A stretch of DNA of 64,000 nt from Fictibacillus gelatini DSM 15865 (GCF_000430745.1 NZ_AUMP01000001.1:434001-498000), one strand, 5' to 3'. Positions 25,427 through 35,187 are shown, counted from the first letter of the stretch. Notes: generated from the letters alone by a model not told the origin. Made by a program: numbers and translations.

Positions 25427-26654
25427 ACATCGATTCCTTCTCCCATTGTTTTACTTTTTGGTCAGAAGGAAGAAGATATGTCAATAATCCTAGAAGTGGC
25501 AGGAAACTAATACATATCATTGTATATTTTATGCTGAATGCATCTGCAAGATTTCCTAGTATGACCGAACCCAGTGCCCCCATGCCGAAAGCAAGACCGA
25601 CAATCAGGCCGGAGACCATCCCAATTCTACCTGGCAGGAGTTCCTGGGCATAAACGACAGTAACTGAAAAACTTGTCATAATGATAAAGCCAAGAACGAG
25701 AAAAATCGGAAACACCCAGATGAGATGAACATATGGAAGCAGAAGGGCAAGCGGCGCTGAACCGATCATCGACCAAAAAATCATGTTCCGTTTCCCGAAC
25801 CGGTCGGCAAGCGGGCCGCCCATAAACGTGCCGAGCACACCTGCGGCTAAAAAGGCAAAAATAAAATATTGTGCACTTCGAATGGATAATCCGTAATCGT
25901 GAATCAAATAAAATTGATAATAATTGCCGATACCGGCCACATACCAGGAACGGACGAACACAAGAAAAACGAGCAATGTAATGGCAAACATCACCTGTTT
26001 TTTTCGCTTCGGATGAATTTCCTTCTTTTCTGCTTTTTTCTTCACTCTCGGAAAATACACCATTTGTTGATTGTACCAGTTTGAAATATATAGAAGAACG
26101 ACAATCGCCAGTCCCGCTACAGTCGTAAACCAGATGGCGCCGAATTGGCCCAGCGGCACGAATATAAGCGCAGTCATGATCGGAGCTAATGATTGGCCGG
26201 CATTTCCTCCAACCTGGTAAATCGATTGGGCCAACCCTCTTCTTCCGCCGGCCGCCATATAGGCAACACGGGAACCTTCAGGATGAAAAACGGCTGAACC
26301 TAGCCCAATTAAAATGACTGACAGCAACACATATTCGAACCGATTCGCAAACGCAATGCCGAGCATTCCAATGAAACTTGATGCCATCCCAATTGGCAAA
26401 ATATAAGGTGACGTCCTTTTATCCGTAAACGAGCCAATGACTGGCTGCATAATCGAAGACGTCATATTTAAACAGAAGGCAATCCACCCTAATTGCGTAA
26501 ATGTAAGATTCATTGATTTTTCTAAAATAGGGAAGATCGCTGGAATCACGGCTTGCATCGTATCATTTAAAAGATGGACAAAGCCAATGGCGAATAAAAT
26601 TTTATAAATCGTAGGCTGCTTCAAAACGTTACTTTCCTGGCTTAGAGCGGCCAC
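25425..26654 (-). CDS. MFS transporter of the fosmidomycin-resistance (Fsr) type
   Basis: About 409 residues and 12 transmembrane helices. It follows E. coli Fsr closely in pattern: HLLNDTMQAVIPAIFP, SIMQPVIGSFTDKR, GLGSAVFHPEGSRVAYMAAGGRRGLAQS, FQ/YQVGGNAGQSLAP, and YAQELLPGRIGMVSGL. It is a drug:H+ antiporter by family. The start is uncertain: the frame is open to TTG 26762, but homology begins near residue 47 of that version. GTG 26654 after GAAGGGAAG and TTG 26624 after AGGAAA are the better candidates. Confidence 0.85.
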   Translation of the reverse strand: MAALSQESNVLKQPTIYKILFAIGFVHLLNDTMQAVIPAIFPILEKSMNLTFTQLGWIAFCLNMTSSIMQPVIGSFTDKRTSPYILPIGMASSFIGMLGIAFANRFEYVLLSVILIGLGSAVFHPEGSRVAYMAAGGRRGLAQSIYQVGGNAGQSLAPIMTALIFVPLGQFGAIWFTTVAGLAIVVLLYISNWYNQQMVYFPRVKKKAEKKEIHPKRKKQVMFAITLLVFLVFVRSWYVAGIGNYYQFYLIHDYGLSIRSAQYFIFAFLAAGVLGTFMGGPLADRFGKRNMIFWSMIGSAPLALLLPYVHLIWVFPIFLVLGFIIMTSFSVTVVYAQELLPGRIGMVSGLIVGLAFGMGALGSVILGNLADAFSIKYTMICISFLPLLGLLTYLLPSDQKVKQWEKESM

Positions 26655-26799
26655 TTGCTTCCCTTCTTTCTTAAGCGATTTGTATGTATTGACAAATTTA
26701 ACATACCATTTCTGCACTACGATTTCTAATTTACTGCTTAAACAGTAGTCTCCATAATGCAAGAAAGGCCCTGCTCATTTTAGGACCTTTCTTCCAGCC

Positions 26800-27381
26800 T
26801 TATATTTTTTCAATCACTTTGTCGATAATGCCGTATTCTAATGCCTGGCCGGCGCTCATAAAGTAATCGCGATCGGTGTCTTTCGCAACTTTATCCAGCG
26901 GCTGGCCAGAACGTTCGGAAATGATTTGATTCAACAGTTCGCGGGTTTGTAAGATCCGTTTCGCATGGATCGCCATATCGGATGCTTGCCCTCGTGTTCC
27001 TCCAAGAGGCTGGTGGATCATTACTTCAGCATTTGGCAGAGCGAATCTTTTCCCTTTGGCGCCGGCAATTAAAAGAATGGCTCCCATCGATGCCGCCATG
27101 CCAATGCAAATCGTTGAAACATCTGGCTTGATGAATTGCATCGTATCATAAATCGCAAGGCCTGCCGTAACCGATCCACCCGGTGAGTTAATGTAAACGG
27201 AGATGTCTTTATCCGGGTCCTCTGCAGCTAAAAACAAAAGCTGTGCAACGACAGAGTTTGCGACATCATCATTAATTTCACTTCCGATCATAATGATCCG
27301 GTCTTTTAATAATCTTGAATAAATATCATACGACCGCTCTCCTCGATTGGTCTGCTCTACGACCATTGGAACTAAATTCAT
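26800..27381 (-). CDS. clpP: ATP-dependent Clp protease proteolytic subunit
   Basis: A 193-residue serine protease with the complete catalytic triad: Ser98 in GMAASMGA, His123 in VMIHQPLGG and Asp172 in DTDRD. Tetradecameric ClpP degrades unfolded and tagged proteins with ClpC/ClpX. It follows the 79-residue gene by only 24 bp, and the region upstream of that cluster holds no recognisable CtsR heptad repeat. The usual clpP is a CtsR-regulated single gene, so this may be a second paralogue. GGGAGG precedes ATG 27381. Confidence 0.95.
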   Translation of the reverse strand: MNLVPMVVEQTNRGERSYDIYSRLLKDRIIMIGSEINDDVANSVVAQLLFLAAEDPDKDISVYINSPGGSVTAGLAIYDTMQFIKPDVSTICIGMAASMGAILLIAGAKGKRFALPNAEVMIHQPLGGTRGQASDMAIHAKRILQTRELLNQIISERSGQPLDKVAKDTDRDYFMSAGQALEYGIIDKVIEKI

Positions 27382-27405
27382 CTTTTTGTCCTCCCTTAAA
27401 AAGTG

Positions 27406-27645
27406 TTAAGCAGCCATACACCTCGGGCCAGAACCGCTTCCCGCCTTGATTTCGCCAAACCCGGATGTAACGTAAATAACGGTTGCCGTTTTTTCACTTT
27501 CTGTTTTAATCTCCACTTCAGTTCGAACTGGTTCAAAGGATGTCGTTACTTCATTGCGTTTTCTGTTGATCGAAACGACTTTAGCGTTCTTTTCATCTGG
27601 AGCTTCTTTCGTTTCCCATAAAACGGTATCCTGCTTATGAGCCAT
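27406..27645 (-). CDS. Unknown 79-residue protein in the arsR-clpP cluster
   Basis: The N-terminal half is highly charged (KEAPDEKNAKVVSINRKRNE); the C-terminus is Gly/Ser-rich with a single Cys (GFGEIKAGSGSGPRCMAA). No domain is recognised and there is no signal peptide or membrane segment. ATG 27645 has GGAGGGAAG 8 nt upstream and overlaps the stop of the ArsR-type gene by 11 bp, so the two are translationally coupled. Charged leader plus small-residue C-terminus with Cys is reminiscent of a peptide precursor, but no modifying enzyme is adjacent. Confidence 0.6.
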   Translation of the reverse strand: MAHKQDTVLWETKEAPDEKNAKVVSINRKRNEVTTSFEPVRTEVEIKTESEKTATVIYVTSGFGEIKAGSGSGPRCMAA

Positions 27646-28243
27646 TTTTTTCACTTCCCTCCGGTTTAGGGTAAACTGCAAGAGAAACATGATAAGACAC
27701 GGATTTTTCATCAACATCACTCTGGTATTTTTCAATCAGCTGACCTACTAAAGCGACATACTCGTTGACAAATTGATTGCGTTCTTCCTTCGTCCGCAAT
27801 GTGATCGATGTTTGTAATGCCGCGCTCGGAATTTCTTCCTCTTCACTTTGTTCCATGAGCCGAATGGCATCTTTTTTCATTTTTTCCGTTAAAGAGAGCA
27901 CATGGGCAAGCGCGCTCTGGTCTTTTAATTTTTGCGCCGTTTCCGCAGACATCCCTAACGAATCGGACAATATCAAGTTTTGCGCAACCGCCTGATACAA
28001 TACTTCTACAAGATTTCTAACATTCCTTGTGCCGACTCTTCGTACGAGCCCTACTTTTTCCAGCGTTTTAAGGTGATAATTGATTTTTTGCGGTGTTTCA
28101 TCAAGCAATTTTGCCACTTCAGTCGCCGAACGTGGCTCTTTTAATGCGCGAATGATTTCAGAGCGAACAGGATGAAGGAGTGCTGCTGCCTGCTCCGGAA
28201 TTGTTACTACATACGTTTCTAGAATTTCATCCCGTTTTTCCAT
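27635..28243 (-). CDS. ArsR-like winged-helix transcriptional regulator
   Basis: A 202-residue protein. The N-terminal 90 residues form an ArsR-type HTH: LLHPVRSEIIRALKEPRSATEVAKLLDETPQKINYHLKTLEKVGLVRRV. The C-terminal half (about 95-200) is helical and mixed, resembling SRPBCC-less YdfF/YceK-type regulators; its ligand is unknown, and no Cys metal site is seen in the HTH. ATG 28243 follows GGGGTGA. It heads a cluster with the 79-residue protein and clpP, which may be its targets. Confidence 0.8.
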   Translation of the reverse strand: MEKRDEILETYVVTIPEQAAALLHPVRSEIIRALKEPRSATEVAKLLDETPQKINYHLKTLEKVGLVRRVGTRNVRNLVEVLYQAVAQNLILSDSLGMSAETAQKLKDQSALAHVLSLTEKMKKDAIRLMEQSEEEEIPSAALQTSITLRTKEERNQFVNEYVALVGQLIEKYQSDVDEKSVSYHVSLAVYPKPEGSEKNGS

Positions 28244-28333
28244 CCAATCACCCCGTTTCATAAAATATTTATATTACGTAAAAACATTTTATTACGTTAG
28301 GCTTAGTTTTGTCAAAAAACTGTACGTTTAAAC

Positions 28334-28366
28334 CAAAAAAAGAATGGAGCAAGTCCCCATTCTTTT
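28334..28366 (-). terminator. Terminator of the thi operon
   Basis: AAAGAATGG / CCATTCTTT stem with T run on the minus strand, 15 bp below the thiE stop. Confidence 0.8.
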
Positions 28367-28380
28367 ATCCGCTTATCATT

Positions 28381-29037
28381 CTACCCAACAAAACTTACCT
28401 CATCTAACAACCTTCTTGCTGCCTCTATTGGTGAATCGGCCATGCTTATCGAAGAAATAACTGCAATTCCATTAGCGCCCGCTTCTATGACGGGCCTTGC
28501 TTTCCCAATTTGAATTCCGCCAATTCCAACGGTCGGGACCGTTATTCCTTTTTCTCTCAGCTGTCGGATAATGGTTGTTCCCATTACCGGCCTGGTATCT
28601 TTTTTCGTAATGGTCGGATACACAGGTCCAACCCCCAGATAGTCCGCTCCCTGGCGGATGGCGTCTTCGGCTTCTTTTACATTATGCGCGGAAACGCCGA
28701 GAATTTTCCCGGGAATTTGCCGCCTGATTTTTTCAACATCTCCGTCTTCTTGTCCGATATGAAGGCCATCTGCATCAAGCTCTTTCATTAGCTCTATTTC
28801 ATCATTTACGATAAAAGGAACTTCGTGCTCCCGGCATAACTGTTGAAGCCGTCTGGCAAGCTCGATCTTCTCTCTGCCAATCTTTGCCTGCGCTCCTTTT
28901 TCCCGATATTGAAAACAGGTAATGCCACCCTTTAATGCCTCTTCAAGGACAACTACCGGATCGGATTCACAGTTGTTGCTTCCCATGACAAAATATAGCT
29001 TTAGCACATCGTTTAACGTATTAACTATTACCGCCAT
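28381..29037 (-). CDS. thiE: Thiamine-phosphate synthase
   Basis: A 218-residue TIM barrel. It has YFVMGSNNC, TCFQYREKGA (pyrimidine site), PFIVNDEIELMKELDADGLHIGQED, ILGVSAHNVKEA, DYLGVGPVYPTITKKD and GIGGIQIG for phosphate binding. It joins HMP-PP and HET-P to make thiamine phosphate. It is the last gene of thiD-thiM-thiE; its ATG overlaps the thiM stop by one base. Confidence 0.95.
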   Translation of the reverse strand: MAVIVNTLNDVLKLYFVMGSNNCESDPVVVLEEALKGGITCFQYREKGAQAKIGREKIELARRLQQLCREHEVPFIVNDEIELMKELDADGLHIGQEDGDVEKIRRQIPGKILGVSAHNVKEAEDAIRQGADYLGVGPVYPTITKKDTRPVMGTTIIRQLREKGITVPTVGIGGIQIGKARPVIEAGANGIAVISSISMADSPIEAARRLLDEVSFVG

Positions 29038-29840
29038 TATTGAACATCCACTTTCTTTACCTTCTCGGCATTTTTTAGCGCTTCATCATCGATCGCGTAC
29101 AACGCATCAAGTAATGAAACTTGAAAACTCCCCGGTCCGGATGAATGATTGATTGCCTTCTCAGCGCAAAGGTTCAGCATCGTAACCGCTTTTGTCTCTC
29201 GTTCAGCAGGCGTTAAAGACGTTTCTACCGATTTGGCCATAAACAGCCCGATCAGCGATGTCGCAAAGCAACCCGTTCCGGTTACCCTGGTCAACAATTC
29301 GTCACCGTGATTCACCGTATAAACAACGCTTCCGTCGCTTATTACATCCGTTTTCCCTGTCAATGCAACAGTTGTGCGGAGGCTTTTCGCAGTTTCAAAG
29401 ACGAGCTCTTCAACATTCTTCTCTAAATGTCCGTCCACTCCTCTTCCTTCCCAGGTAGAAGAGAGCAAAAACGAAATTTCAGCCGCATTTCCACAAATGG
29501 CATCAGGATGAATTTCATCAACGATACGGCGCGCGGCATTTTTGCGCAGATTGGACAGCCCCGCTCCGACAGGATCAAATATGACCGGGATGCCAAGTTC
29601 CTTTGCTTTTTTGCCCGCGATAAGCATCGATTGGACCATTTCCGGATCGAGCGTGCCAATATTTAATACGAGAGCATCCGCATGGGCCACTGCCTCCCCC
29701 ACTTCTTCACGATGATGGGCCATCATCGGGCTGCCGCCAGCCGCTAAAATTCCGTTTGCGAGAAAATTCATCGTCACTTGATTCGTTATGTGGTGAATGA
29801 GAGGATTCTTCGTTCGTATTTCTTGTAAAATCAGTGTCAT
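29037..29840 (-). CDS. thiM: Hydroxyethylthiazole kinase
   Basis: A 267-residue ribokinase-fold kinase: NPLIHHITNQVTMNFLANGILAAGGSPMMAH (substrate site), VIFDPVGAG, ICGNAAEI, TGKTDVI and TRVTGTGCFATSLI with the catalytic Cys/Gly loop. It phosphorylates the salvaged thiazole for ThiE. ATG 29840 follows AAAGGGGG by 11 nt; a farther upstream codon is inside the thiD 3' end. Confidence 0.95.
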   Translation of the reverse strand: MTLILQEIRTKNPLIHHITNQVTMNFLANGILAAGGSPMMAHHREEVGEAVAHADALVLNIGTLDPEMVQSMLIAGKKAKELGIPVIFDPVGAGLSNLRKNAARRIVDEIHPDAICGNAAEISFLLSSTWEGRGVDGHLEKNVEELVFETAKSLRTTVALTGKTDVISDGSVVYTVNHGDELLTRVTGTGCFATSLIGLFMAKSVETSLTPAERETKAVTMLNLCAEKAINHSSGPGSFQVSLLDALYAIDDEALKNAEKVKKVDVQ

Positions 29841-29856
29841 TCTATTTGTACCCCCT

Positions 29857-30678
29857 TTATACAAGAGTTTTATTGTATTTCATGAATGCCCAATGGTTGG
29901 TTGGACCATGGCCGGAACCGATATGAAGAGGATTTTCAATTGCCGCCTGGATAAATTGTTTTGCTGTTTTCACAGCATGTAGCGGAGTTTTTCCATTGGC
30001 CAGCTCGGCCGTGATTGCGGCGGCAAATGTACAGCCCGTACCATGTGTCTGTTTTGTCGCAATCCGTTTTCCTTCTATTTCAAAAAAAATCTCGCCATCA
30101 TAAAATAGGTCATTGGCATGTTGCTCATCTTCAAGGTGGCCCCCTTTAATGACGACATGTTCGGCGCCCAGATCAGCAAGAATTCTCGCCGCTTCCTTTC
30201 GATCTTCCAAACTTACAATCTCCTTGCCTACAAGTTTTTCAGCTTCGGGAATGTTTGGCGTAACGATTTTCGCCAGTGGAAACAGATGCTCTTTTAAAGC
30301 GGCAACCGCTTCTTCTTGTAATAATTCCGCTCCTCCCTTTGCGATCATCACGGGATCGACGACGACATTTCCCCAGCCAAACTGGCGAATGCTTGAAGCA
30401 ACCGTTTCGATGATTTCCCTGCTAAAGAGCATCCCTGTTTTTAATGCATCCGGCGGCAGATCCTCGCCAATAGAAAATAACTGTCTTTCAACAGCCTGAA
30501 CATCCATCGGGTAAACGCCTTGAACCCCTAGCGTATTTTGTGCCGTTATCGCGGTCAGCACCGACATTCCGTACGCATTCAGCTCCTGAAACGTTTTTAG
30601 ATCCGCCTGTATACCTGCTCCCCCGCCGCTGTCCGAACCTGCAATTGTAAGCGCCTTAGGTACCATTACATGTTCCAT
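29857..30678 (-). CDS. thiD: Hydroxymethylpyrimidine (phosphate) kinase
   Basis: A 273-residue kinase with [63 protein letters not shown], and the catalytic [15 protein letters not shown]. It makes HMP-PP for thiamine synthesis. ATG 30678 follows AGGAGA; the frame stays open upstream through the riboswitch terminator, which cannot be coding. It leads the operon behind a TPP riboswitch. Confidence 0.95.
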   Translation of the reverse strand: MEHVMVPKALTIAGSDSGGGAGIQADLKTFQELNAYGMSVLTAITAQNTLGVQGVYPMDVQAVERQLFSIGEDLPPDALKTGMLFSREIIETVASSIRQFGWGNVVVDPVMIAKGGAELLQEEAVAALKEHLFPLAKIVTPNIPEAEKLVGKEIVSLEDRKEAARILADLGAEHVVIKGGHLEDEQHANDLFYDGEIFFEIEGKRIATKQTHGTGCTFAAAITAELANGKTPLHAVKTAKQFIQAAIENPLHIGSGHGPTNHWAFMKYNKTLV

Positions 30679-30701
30679 TAATGACCATCTCCTCATTATG
30701 T

Positions 30702-30733
30702 AAAAAACCACCCACTTGGATAAGTGGGTGGTT
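30702..30733 (-). terminator. Terminator of the TPP riboswitch
   Basis: AACCACCCACTT / AAGTGGGTGGTT is a 12-bp perfect stem with a 4-nt loop and T run on the minus strand, between the THI box and the thiD start. Confidence 0.9.
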
Positions 30734-30759
30734 AACAAAAAGTGATTGTCAAATAGCCA

Positions 30760-30851
30760 CACCACTTCCCTACGCCAGCATCATCTGGATCAGGTTCAAA
30801 GGGTTGAAGAATCTAATCTTCTCTCAGCTTTAGAATAAAGCACCCCTAGTG
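30760..30851 (-). ncRNA. TPP riboswitch (THI element)
   Basis: On the minus strand: AGGGGTGC, CTGAGAGAAG, ACCCTTTGAACCTGAT and GATGATGCTGGCGTAGGGAA, in the order and form of the TPP aptamer. It would end transcription of thiDME when thiamine pyrophosphate is plentiful. Confidence 0.95.
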
Positions 30852-31280
30852 GATCGTTTTTTTATTTTAGGGTAAATCAATCCCTTTTGTTAGTCAACTT
30901 TTTTCGCCGGCCTTCACTGACATTTTTTGTGCTTTATAAATTTTTTAATAAATTTGGTTTAACCTATCCGCATTATCGGGTAATATCTAAACAAACGATA
31001 TCGTTAAACATCGAAATTCTGAAAGAGCGTATTGTCATTAGCAATAAAGGCCGTGATATTTTGATTTATACAAAAAAGGATATCAACCGTTGCTGTCGAA
31101 GTATTCATCAATAAAAAATTTATCAAAATTTTCAGATAAACTGTTGTCAATCACCCGGTTGCCCAGTATACTAGTAGAAATACTCGTTTTCACAAAACAA
31201 GCGAGTATGAAACAGGAAAGCAGCTTACTTTACACTGTAAGCACACTGTTTTTCAAAAAACATTCAAGGAGGAATGGAGC
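30852..31280 (+). promoter_or_regulatory. 430-bp intergenic region with IDEAL-gene promoter
   Basis: No gene is supported here. A strong sigma-A promoter, TTGTCA (31144-31149) and TATACT (31167-31172) at exactly 17 bp, gives a leader of about 100 nt before ATG 31281. The leader holds a small hairpin (GCTTAC / GTAAGC). AGGAGG lies 8 nt before the start. Confidence 0.6.
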
Positions 31281-31511
31281 ATGAAAGACAATACATCGTA
31301 TAACAAAAAAATGAACGAACTGGTGAAACAGAAGCTTCAGAAAAGAAATGACCCGTTCGCCTTTAGCCTGGTTGCTCAAATGATCCTTGATGAATCATTA
31401 CATGACTTTCATATTAATCTTTATAAAAAACGCATTGATGAAGCGTTAGAAAAACGTGACCGTGAATTGTTCATGAAACTGACAGAAGAATATAAGAAAT
31501 TTATTGGATAA
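31281..31511 (+). CDS. IDEAL-domain small protein
   Basis: A 76-residue protein whose C-terminal half is the IDEAL domain: LVAQMILDESLHDF, then KKRIDEALEKRDRELFMKLTEEYKKF. In Bacillus this domain occurs in small cytoplasmic proteins and in ComK-related or UPF0302 proteins; its molecular role is not established. Strong promoter and ribosome binding site, and its own terminator. Confidence 0.9.
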   Translation: MKDNTSYNKKMNELVKQKLQKRNDPFAFSLVAQMILDESLHDFHINLYKKRIDEALEKRDRELFMKLTEEYKKFIG

Positions 31512-31540
31512 ACCAGGCAGCGAACGCTGTCTGGTTTTTT
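31511..31540 (+). terminator. Terminator of the IDEAL gene
   Basis: AACCAGGCAGC / GCTGTCTGGTT with a 4-nt loop and six T. Confidence 0.88.
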
Positions 31541-31670
31541 GATCTTTCTTTTTAGGCTCCGGCAAAAGTGTTTTTAGAAAAAAAGCACTTTTTCTACTTC
31601 TGTTGAAAACTTTTTTAGTTGTGCTAGTATGAAACATGGTATGATTGGCCGAAACATTTGGAGGATCAAC

Positions 31671-32639
31671 ATGGGAAGTAAAATTGGAAGAAACGCTCCT
31701 TGCCCGTGCGGGAGCGGCAAAAAGCATAAACATTGTTGCATGGTTACCATTTCATCTAAAAAACTTGCGATCGTAAATGAAATGGCTAAACATCAGGAAG
31801 GATTAATTAAATTTGTCTTTGACAACCACCAGGTAGAAATGGCAAAACGAATTGCCAACCATCTTGCAAAACATCCAGTAGAAAAATCGAAAAGCCAGGC
31901 ATTTGCAAATGTTGCTGTATGCTGGGAAATTTTCTGCTCTCCAATCAAAGAAGGAAAGACTCCGATCGAATGGTATATCGAATCTGTAAAAGAAAATGTC
32001 TCAGAAGAAATATGGCAGATGCTTTGCAGCTGGCAATATAGAGAGCCGTCCGTCTACTCGATTGAATCACAAATCAATAAAAACACATTTAAGCTTCGTG
32101 ATGTTTATGGTCATGATGAATTTGAAGTGATCATGAATGAGAATCATTTGCCTCAATCCAACAGCCTTCTACTAGGCACATTGATTTTTAACGGAAATCA
32201 CCATGAATTTTATATTAGCTTCATCGAGATTTCCGAATCAAGGAAATCCCGTTTTCTCGAAGAAATAAACAACCTGGCGGAAGGATCTTCGTTAAAAGAT
32301 CACTTTCCGGCAATTTTACAGCTCGCCCTATCCGAGCATCCTCGGAATAACCATAGTGAAGCGGAGAATATCGATGATTCCGTATTGGCTCTCTTAAAAA
32401 AAGAAGCCGGCGAGGAAGTAGCGGCAAAAGCGGAAATACTCTGGAACTCTTATTATCAAAATCGCAAACCAGTCATACGAAAAGCAGAGATTTTCGCCAG
32501 CGCCCTTCATTATCTCGTGGCGAAAGATATTCTCGGAGAAAAACCGACTCAAGTATCCATCGCCAAACGCTACCATACAACGGCTTCAAGTCTTTCCTCA
32601 CGCTACCGTGAATTGAAGGAATTTTTGCCTGCCAAATAA
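31671..32639 (+). CDS. SEC-C zinc-motif protein with C-terminal HTH-like region
   Basis: A 322-residue protein. The N-terminus is a SEC-C motif (NAPCPCGSGKKHKHCC, residues 7-22), the zinc-binding knuckle of SecA and many unrelated proteins. The long middle region is helical with no domain I recognise. The last 45 residues (PTQVSIAKRYHTTASSLSSRY) look like a helix-turn-helix. ATG 31671 follows GGAGGATC; an in-frame ATG at 31629 has no site. Such proteins are common in Bacillus but uncharacterised. Confidence 0.8.
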   Translation: MGSKIGRNAPCPCGSGKKHKHCCMVTISSKKLAIVNEMAKHQEGLIKFVFDNHQVEMAKRIANHLAKHPVEKSKSQAFANVAVCWEIFCSPIKEGKTPIEWYIESVKENVSEEIWQMLCSWQYREPSVYSIESQINKNTFKLRDVYGHDEFEVIMNENHLPQSNSLLLGTLIFNGNHHEFYISFIEISESRKSRFLEEINNLAEGSSLKDHFPAILQLALSEHPRNNHSEAENIDDSVLALLKKEAGEEVAAKAEILWNSYYQNRKPVIRKAEIFASALHYLVAKDILGEKPTQVSIAKRYHTTASSLSSRYRELKEFLPAK

Positions 32640-32671
32640 AAAGAACTCTGCAAACAGCAGGGTTCTTTTTA
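32637..32671. terminator. Bidirectional terminator
   Basis: AAAAGAACTCTGC / GCAGGGTTCTTTT, one mismatch, between the SEC-C gene and the convergent oxidoreductase gene. Confidence 0.8.
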
Positions 32672-32675
32672 TGAA

Positions 32676-35036
32676 TTATCCGACTTCCATCTCTAATTCT
32701 TCAATCCGTTTTTCTTTATACTTCACGTCTTTTTGGGCATAAAAGGTTTCCGCTTTTTCTACAATAACCGTTGTATTATATTCAGGAATCCCCGCATATT
32801 GTTCATACACGCCTTTCGGAAAAAGCGAATTTCCTTCTGGCCAATAAACGGCAATGTTCCCTTGCTTCACATTTTCCACTTTGGCCCTTCCTTGAAAAAG
32901 TCCATGGCGATTATATACAACGACGGCCTCGCCGTCCTGAATTCCAAGCTTTTCGGCATCTTCACGAAACATGAGAACATCGTAACGATCCGCACCATTA
33001 AATGGATCCCTTTCGCTGTAGATCATCGAATTAAACTGTTTCCCACGCCGCGAGGTTGCATAAAATTGTCCTTCCGCCTTACGAAGTTCAGGAAGTTCCA
33101 CTGTGATTAAGTTCCCTTTTCCATCTTCTGTCGGACAAATGCCATCTTCACAGAGCCATGCGCCGCCCCATTGAAAGACGTCCCCTTTATGTTTTAAATG
33201 TTGGATGCCGTCATAGTCTGGCGCAGCCTTTGCAATTTCCGCGCGAACCGCAAACGCATCTTGAAAGTTCATCAAATGTTTCTTCTCCGGTTTAACCCGC
33301 TTCGCAAGATCAACGAAGATCTGCCATTCCGCCCTTGCCTCTTCAATTCTCGGCCCTTTAATTTCTGGAGAAAAATAGACCATTCGCTCCGTTGAAGTAG
33401 ACGTTCCTCCGCCAGGCTGTTCATAACGCGTCATCGCTGGTAAAACAATTACCGCCTCTTTTGCATCAAGCAATGTCGACGTATTGAAAATAATATCTTG
33501 ATGAACCCGCAGTTCGAGATTTTCCAGGCACTGTTTGACAAAATCAGGATTTGGCATCGTCTCTAAAAAGTTCCCGCCTGACATATAATAAAGTTTTAGC
33601 TTCCGTTCATGATCGTCCGGTAAAAGAGCATTTTCGAGGCTTACCCCGACAATGTCCCCTTGCCATTTTGGCAGTTCAAACCCCCATACATTTTCGATTC
33701 GTTCAACCGTTTCCTTATCGAAACCTCCGCCCGGCAAACTAAACGGGTCTGCGCCCATCTCTCCTGAACCTTGTACGCCCGAATGTCCGCGAATCGGCAT
33801 CACTCCGCAATGTTCCCGTCCTATAAAGCCTCTAAGCAAGGCAAGGTTTGCGACTTGCGATATATTATCGGTTCCGAAACGATGCTGGGTCAGCCCCATG
33901 GACCAGACAAATACTCCCGAGTTAGCCGCTGCTAACATTTTAGCAAGTTCCTTCATTCGTGCTTTGCTTATCCCGGAAGATTTCTCAAGTGCCTCCCAGT
34001 CATATTGCTCGACATGTTGCTTTAATTTTTCAAAACCATTGACGTGTTTTTCGACAAAGTCATAATTGATGGCAGATCCACGCTTTTCGTTTTCCATTTC
34101 AAACCAATGCTTCATAATTCCGTGCATGAAAGCAATATCTCCGCCTATGTTCACCTGGTAAAAATCATCCGCCAATTTTGTCCCGAATAATGCTGAATCG
34201 GGAATAGAAGGCACCCAATATTCATCCATCGCCGGCTCATGATAAGGATTAATGACGATGATCTTTGTCCCTTTTCGCTTCGCAGCATACATGTATTTTG
34301 TAGAAACCGGCTGGTTGTTAGCGGCAACAGATCCCCAAAAGACGAGCACATCTGTCCCAATCCAATCCTTATAATTACAGCTTGAAGCACCGATCCCGAG
34401 CGAACGTTTCAATGCCGTTTTTGATGGAGAGTGACAGATTCTAGAGGCGTTGTCAATATTATTCGTTCCGATCAAACGGGCCGCTTTTGCCGCGACATAA
34501 TACGATTCATTCGTAATTCCCCGGGACGTAAGATAAAACGCAATCTGTTTCGGATCAAGCTCCTTCATCTTATCGGCGATGATCGTTAACGCTTCATCCC
34601 ATGTGAGGCGCTTAAATCGTGCTTCTCCTTTTCGTCTCATTAGCGGGTAAGGAATCCGGCCCAGCTTCCGAAGTTCGGTTGAGCTTAATTTGCGCAATTC
34701 TTGGATATCTTGAAAAATCACTTCATCTTTAATGGCTGGCATCGTATTTAATCGAAGGACGTTGAGCCTTGTCGTGCATAAATGCGGGCCCGCAAGCGTC
34801 TGATCATGAAGTCCCGACACGCCTAATGCACACCCATCACATACTCCTTGCGTCAATATTCTTGCGGCGTAGCTTAAATTGTCTTTGTTTTCCCAGACGA
34901 CTTTTACCGTATCGCGAAGGTGGTGCGGCTTCACTTTTCCTAGCCCAAACGGAATAGGGCTTACCCATAGTTTTGGATCAGGCAACTTTGGCAGCTTCAT
35001 CGGACCCGTATGTTTTGTTTTCCCCAAAAGAAACAC
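32676..35036 (-). CDS. FdhF/YdeP-family molybdopterin oxidoreductase
   Basis: A 786-residue bis-MGD enzyme of the YdeP group (formate-dehydrogenase-like alpha). It has an N-terminal CDGCALG cluster motif with a further Cys in HLCTTRL, the cofactor-contact stretch ICHSPSKTALKRSLG with Cys at the position of selenocysteine in E. coli FdhH, WGSVAANNQPVS, IRGHSGVQGSGEMG, and a C-terminal molydopterin-binding domain (RDPFNGADRYDVLMF). YdeP is tied to acid resistance; substrate unknown. No FdhD or electron-transfer subunit is adjacent. It is divergent from the TetR gene. Confidence 0.88.
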   Translation of the reverse strand: MFLLGKTKHTGPMKLPKLPDPKLWVSPIPFGLGKVKPHHLRDTVKVVWENKDNLSYAARILTQGVCDGCALGVSGLHDQTLAGPHLCTTRLNVLRLNTMPAIKDEVIFQDIQELRKLSSTELRKLGRIPYPLMRRKGEARFKRLTWDEALTIIADKMKELDPKQIAFYLTSRGITNESYYVAAKAARLIGTNNIDNASRICHSPSKTALKRSLGIGASSCNYKDWIGTDVLVFWGSVAANNQPVSTKYMYAAKRKGTKIIVINPYHEPAMDEYWVPSIPDSALFGTKLADDFYQVNIGGDIAFMHGIMKHWFEMENEKRGSAINYDFVEKHVNGFEKLKQHVEQYDWEALEKSSGISKARMKELAKMLAAANSGVFVWSMGLTQHRFGTDNISQVANLALLRGFIGREHCGVMPIRGHSGVQGSGEMGADPFSLPGGGFDKETVERIENVWGFELPKWQGDIVGVSLENALLPDDHERKLKLYYMSGGNFLETMPNPDFVKQCLENLELRVHQDIIFNTSTLLDAKEAVIVLPAMTRYEQPGGGTSTSTERMVYFSPEIKGPRIEEARAEWQIFVDLAKRVKPEKKHLMNFQDAFAVRAEIAKAAPDYDGIQHLKHKGDVFQWGGAWLCEDGICPTEDGKGNLITVELPELRKAEGQFYATSRRGKQFNSMIYSERDPFNGADRYDVLMFREDAEKLGIQDGEAVVVYNRHGLFQGRAKVENVKQGNIAVYWPEGNSLFPKGVYEQYAGIPEYNTTVIVEKAETFYAQKDVKYKEKRIEELEMEVG

Positions 35037-35187
35037 TCTCCTTCGCTAAAATAGTGAAGTAAACGCTTTCATAAGAAATGGCGACGTTCGGGCAATGCGA
35101 ACAGCTATTAATCTATGGAAATTGTAGCATTATCCCCTTTTATTCGCAATGCCCGCCAAATTTTTTCATCGTTTATTGCATTGCCTA

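Noticed and set aside
30887-31284. Small frames between the TPP riboswitch and the IDEAL gene
   Set aside because: No ribosome sites; one of them runs over the -35/-10 promoter of the IDEAL gene.
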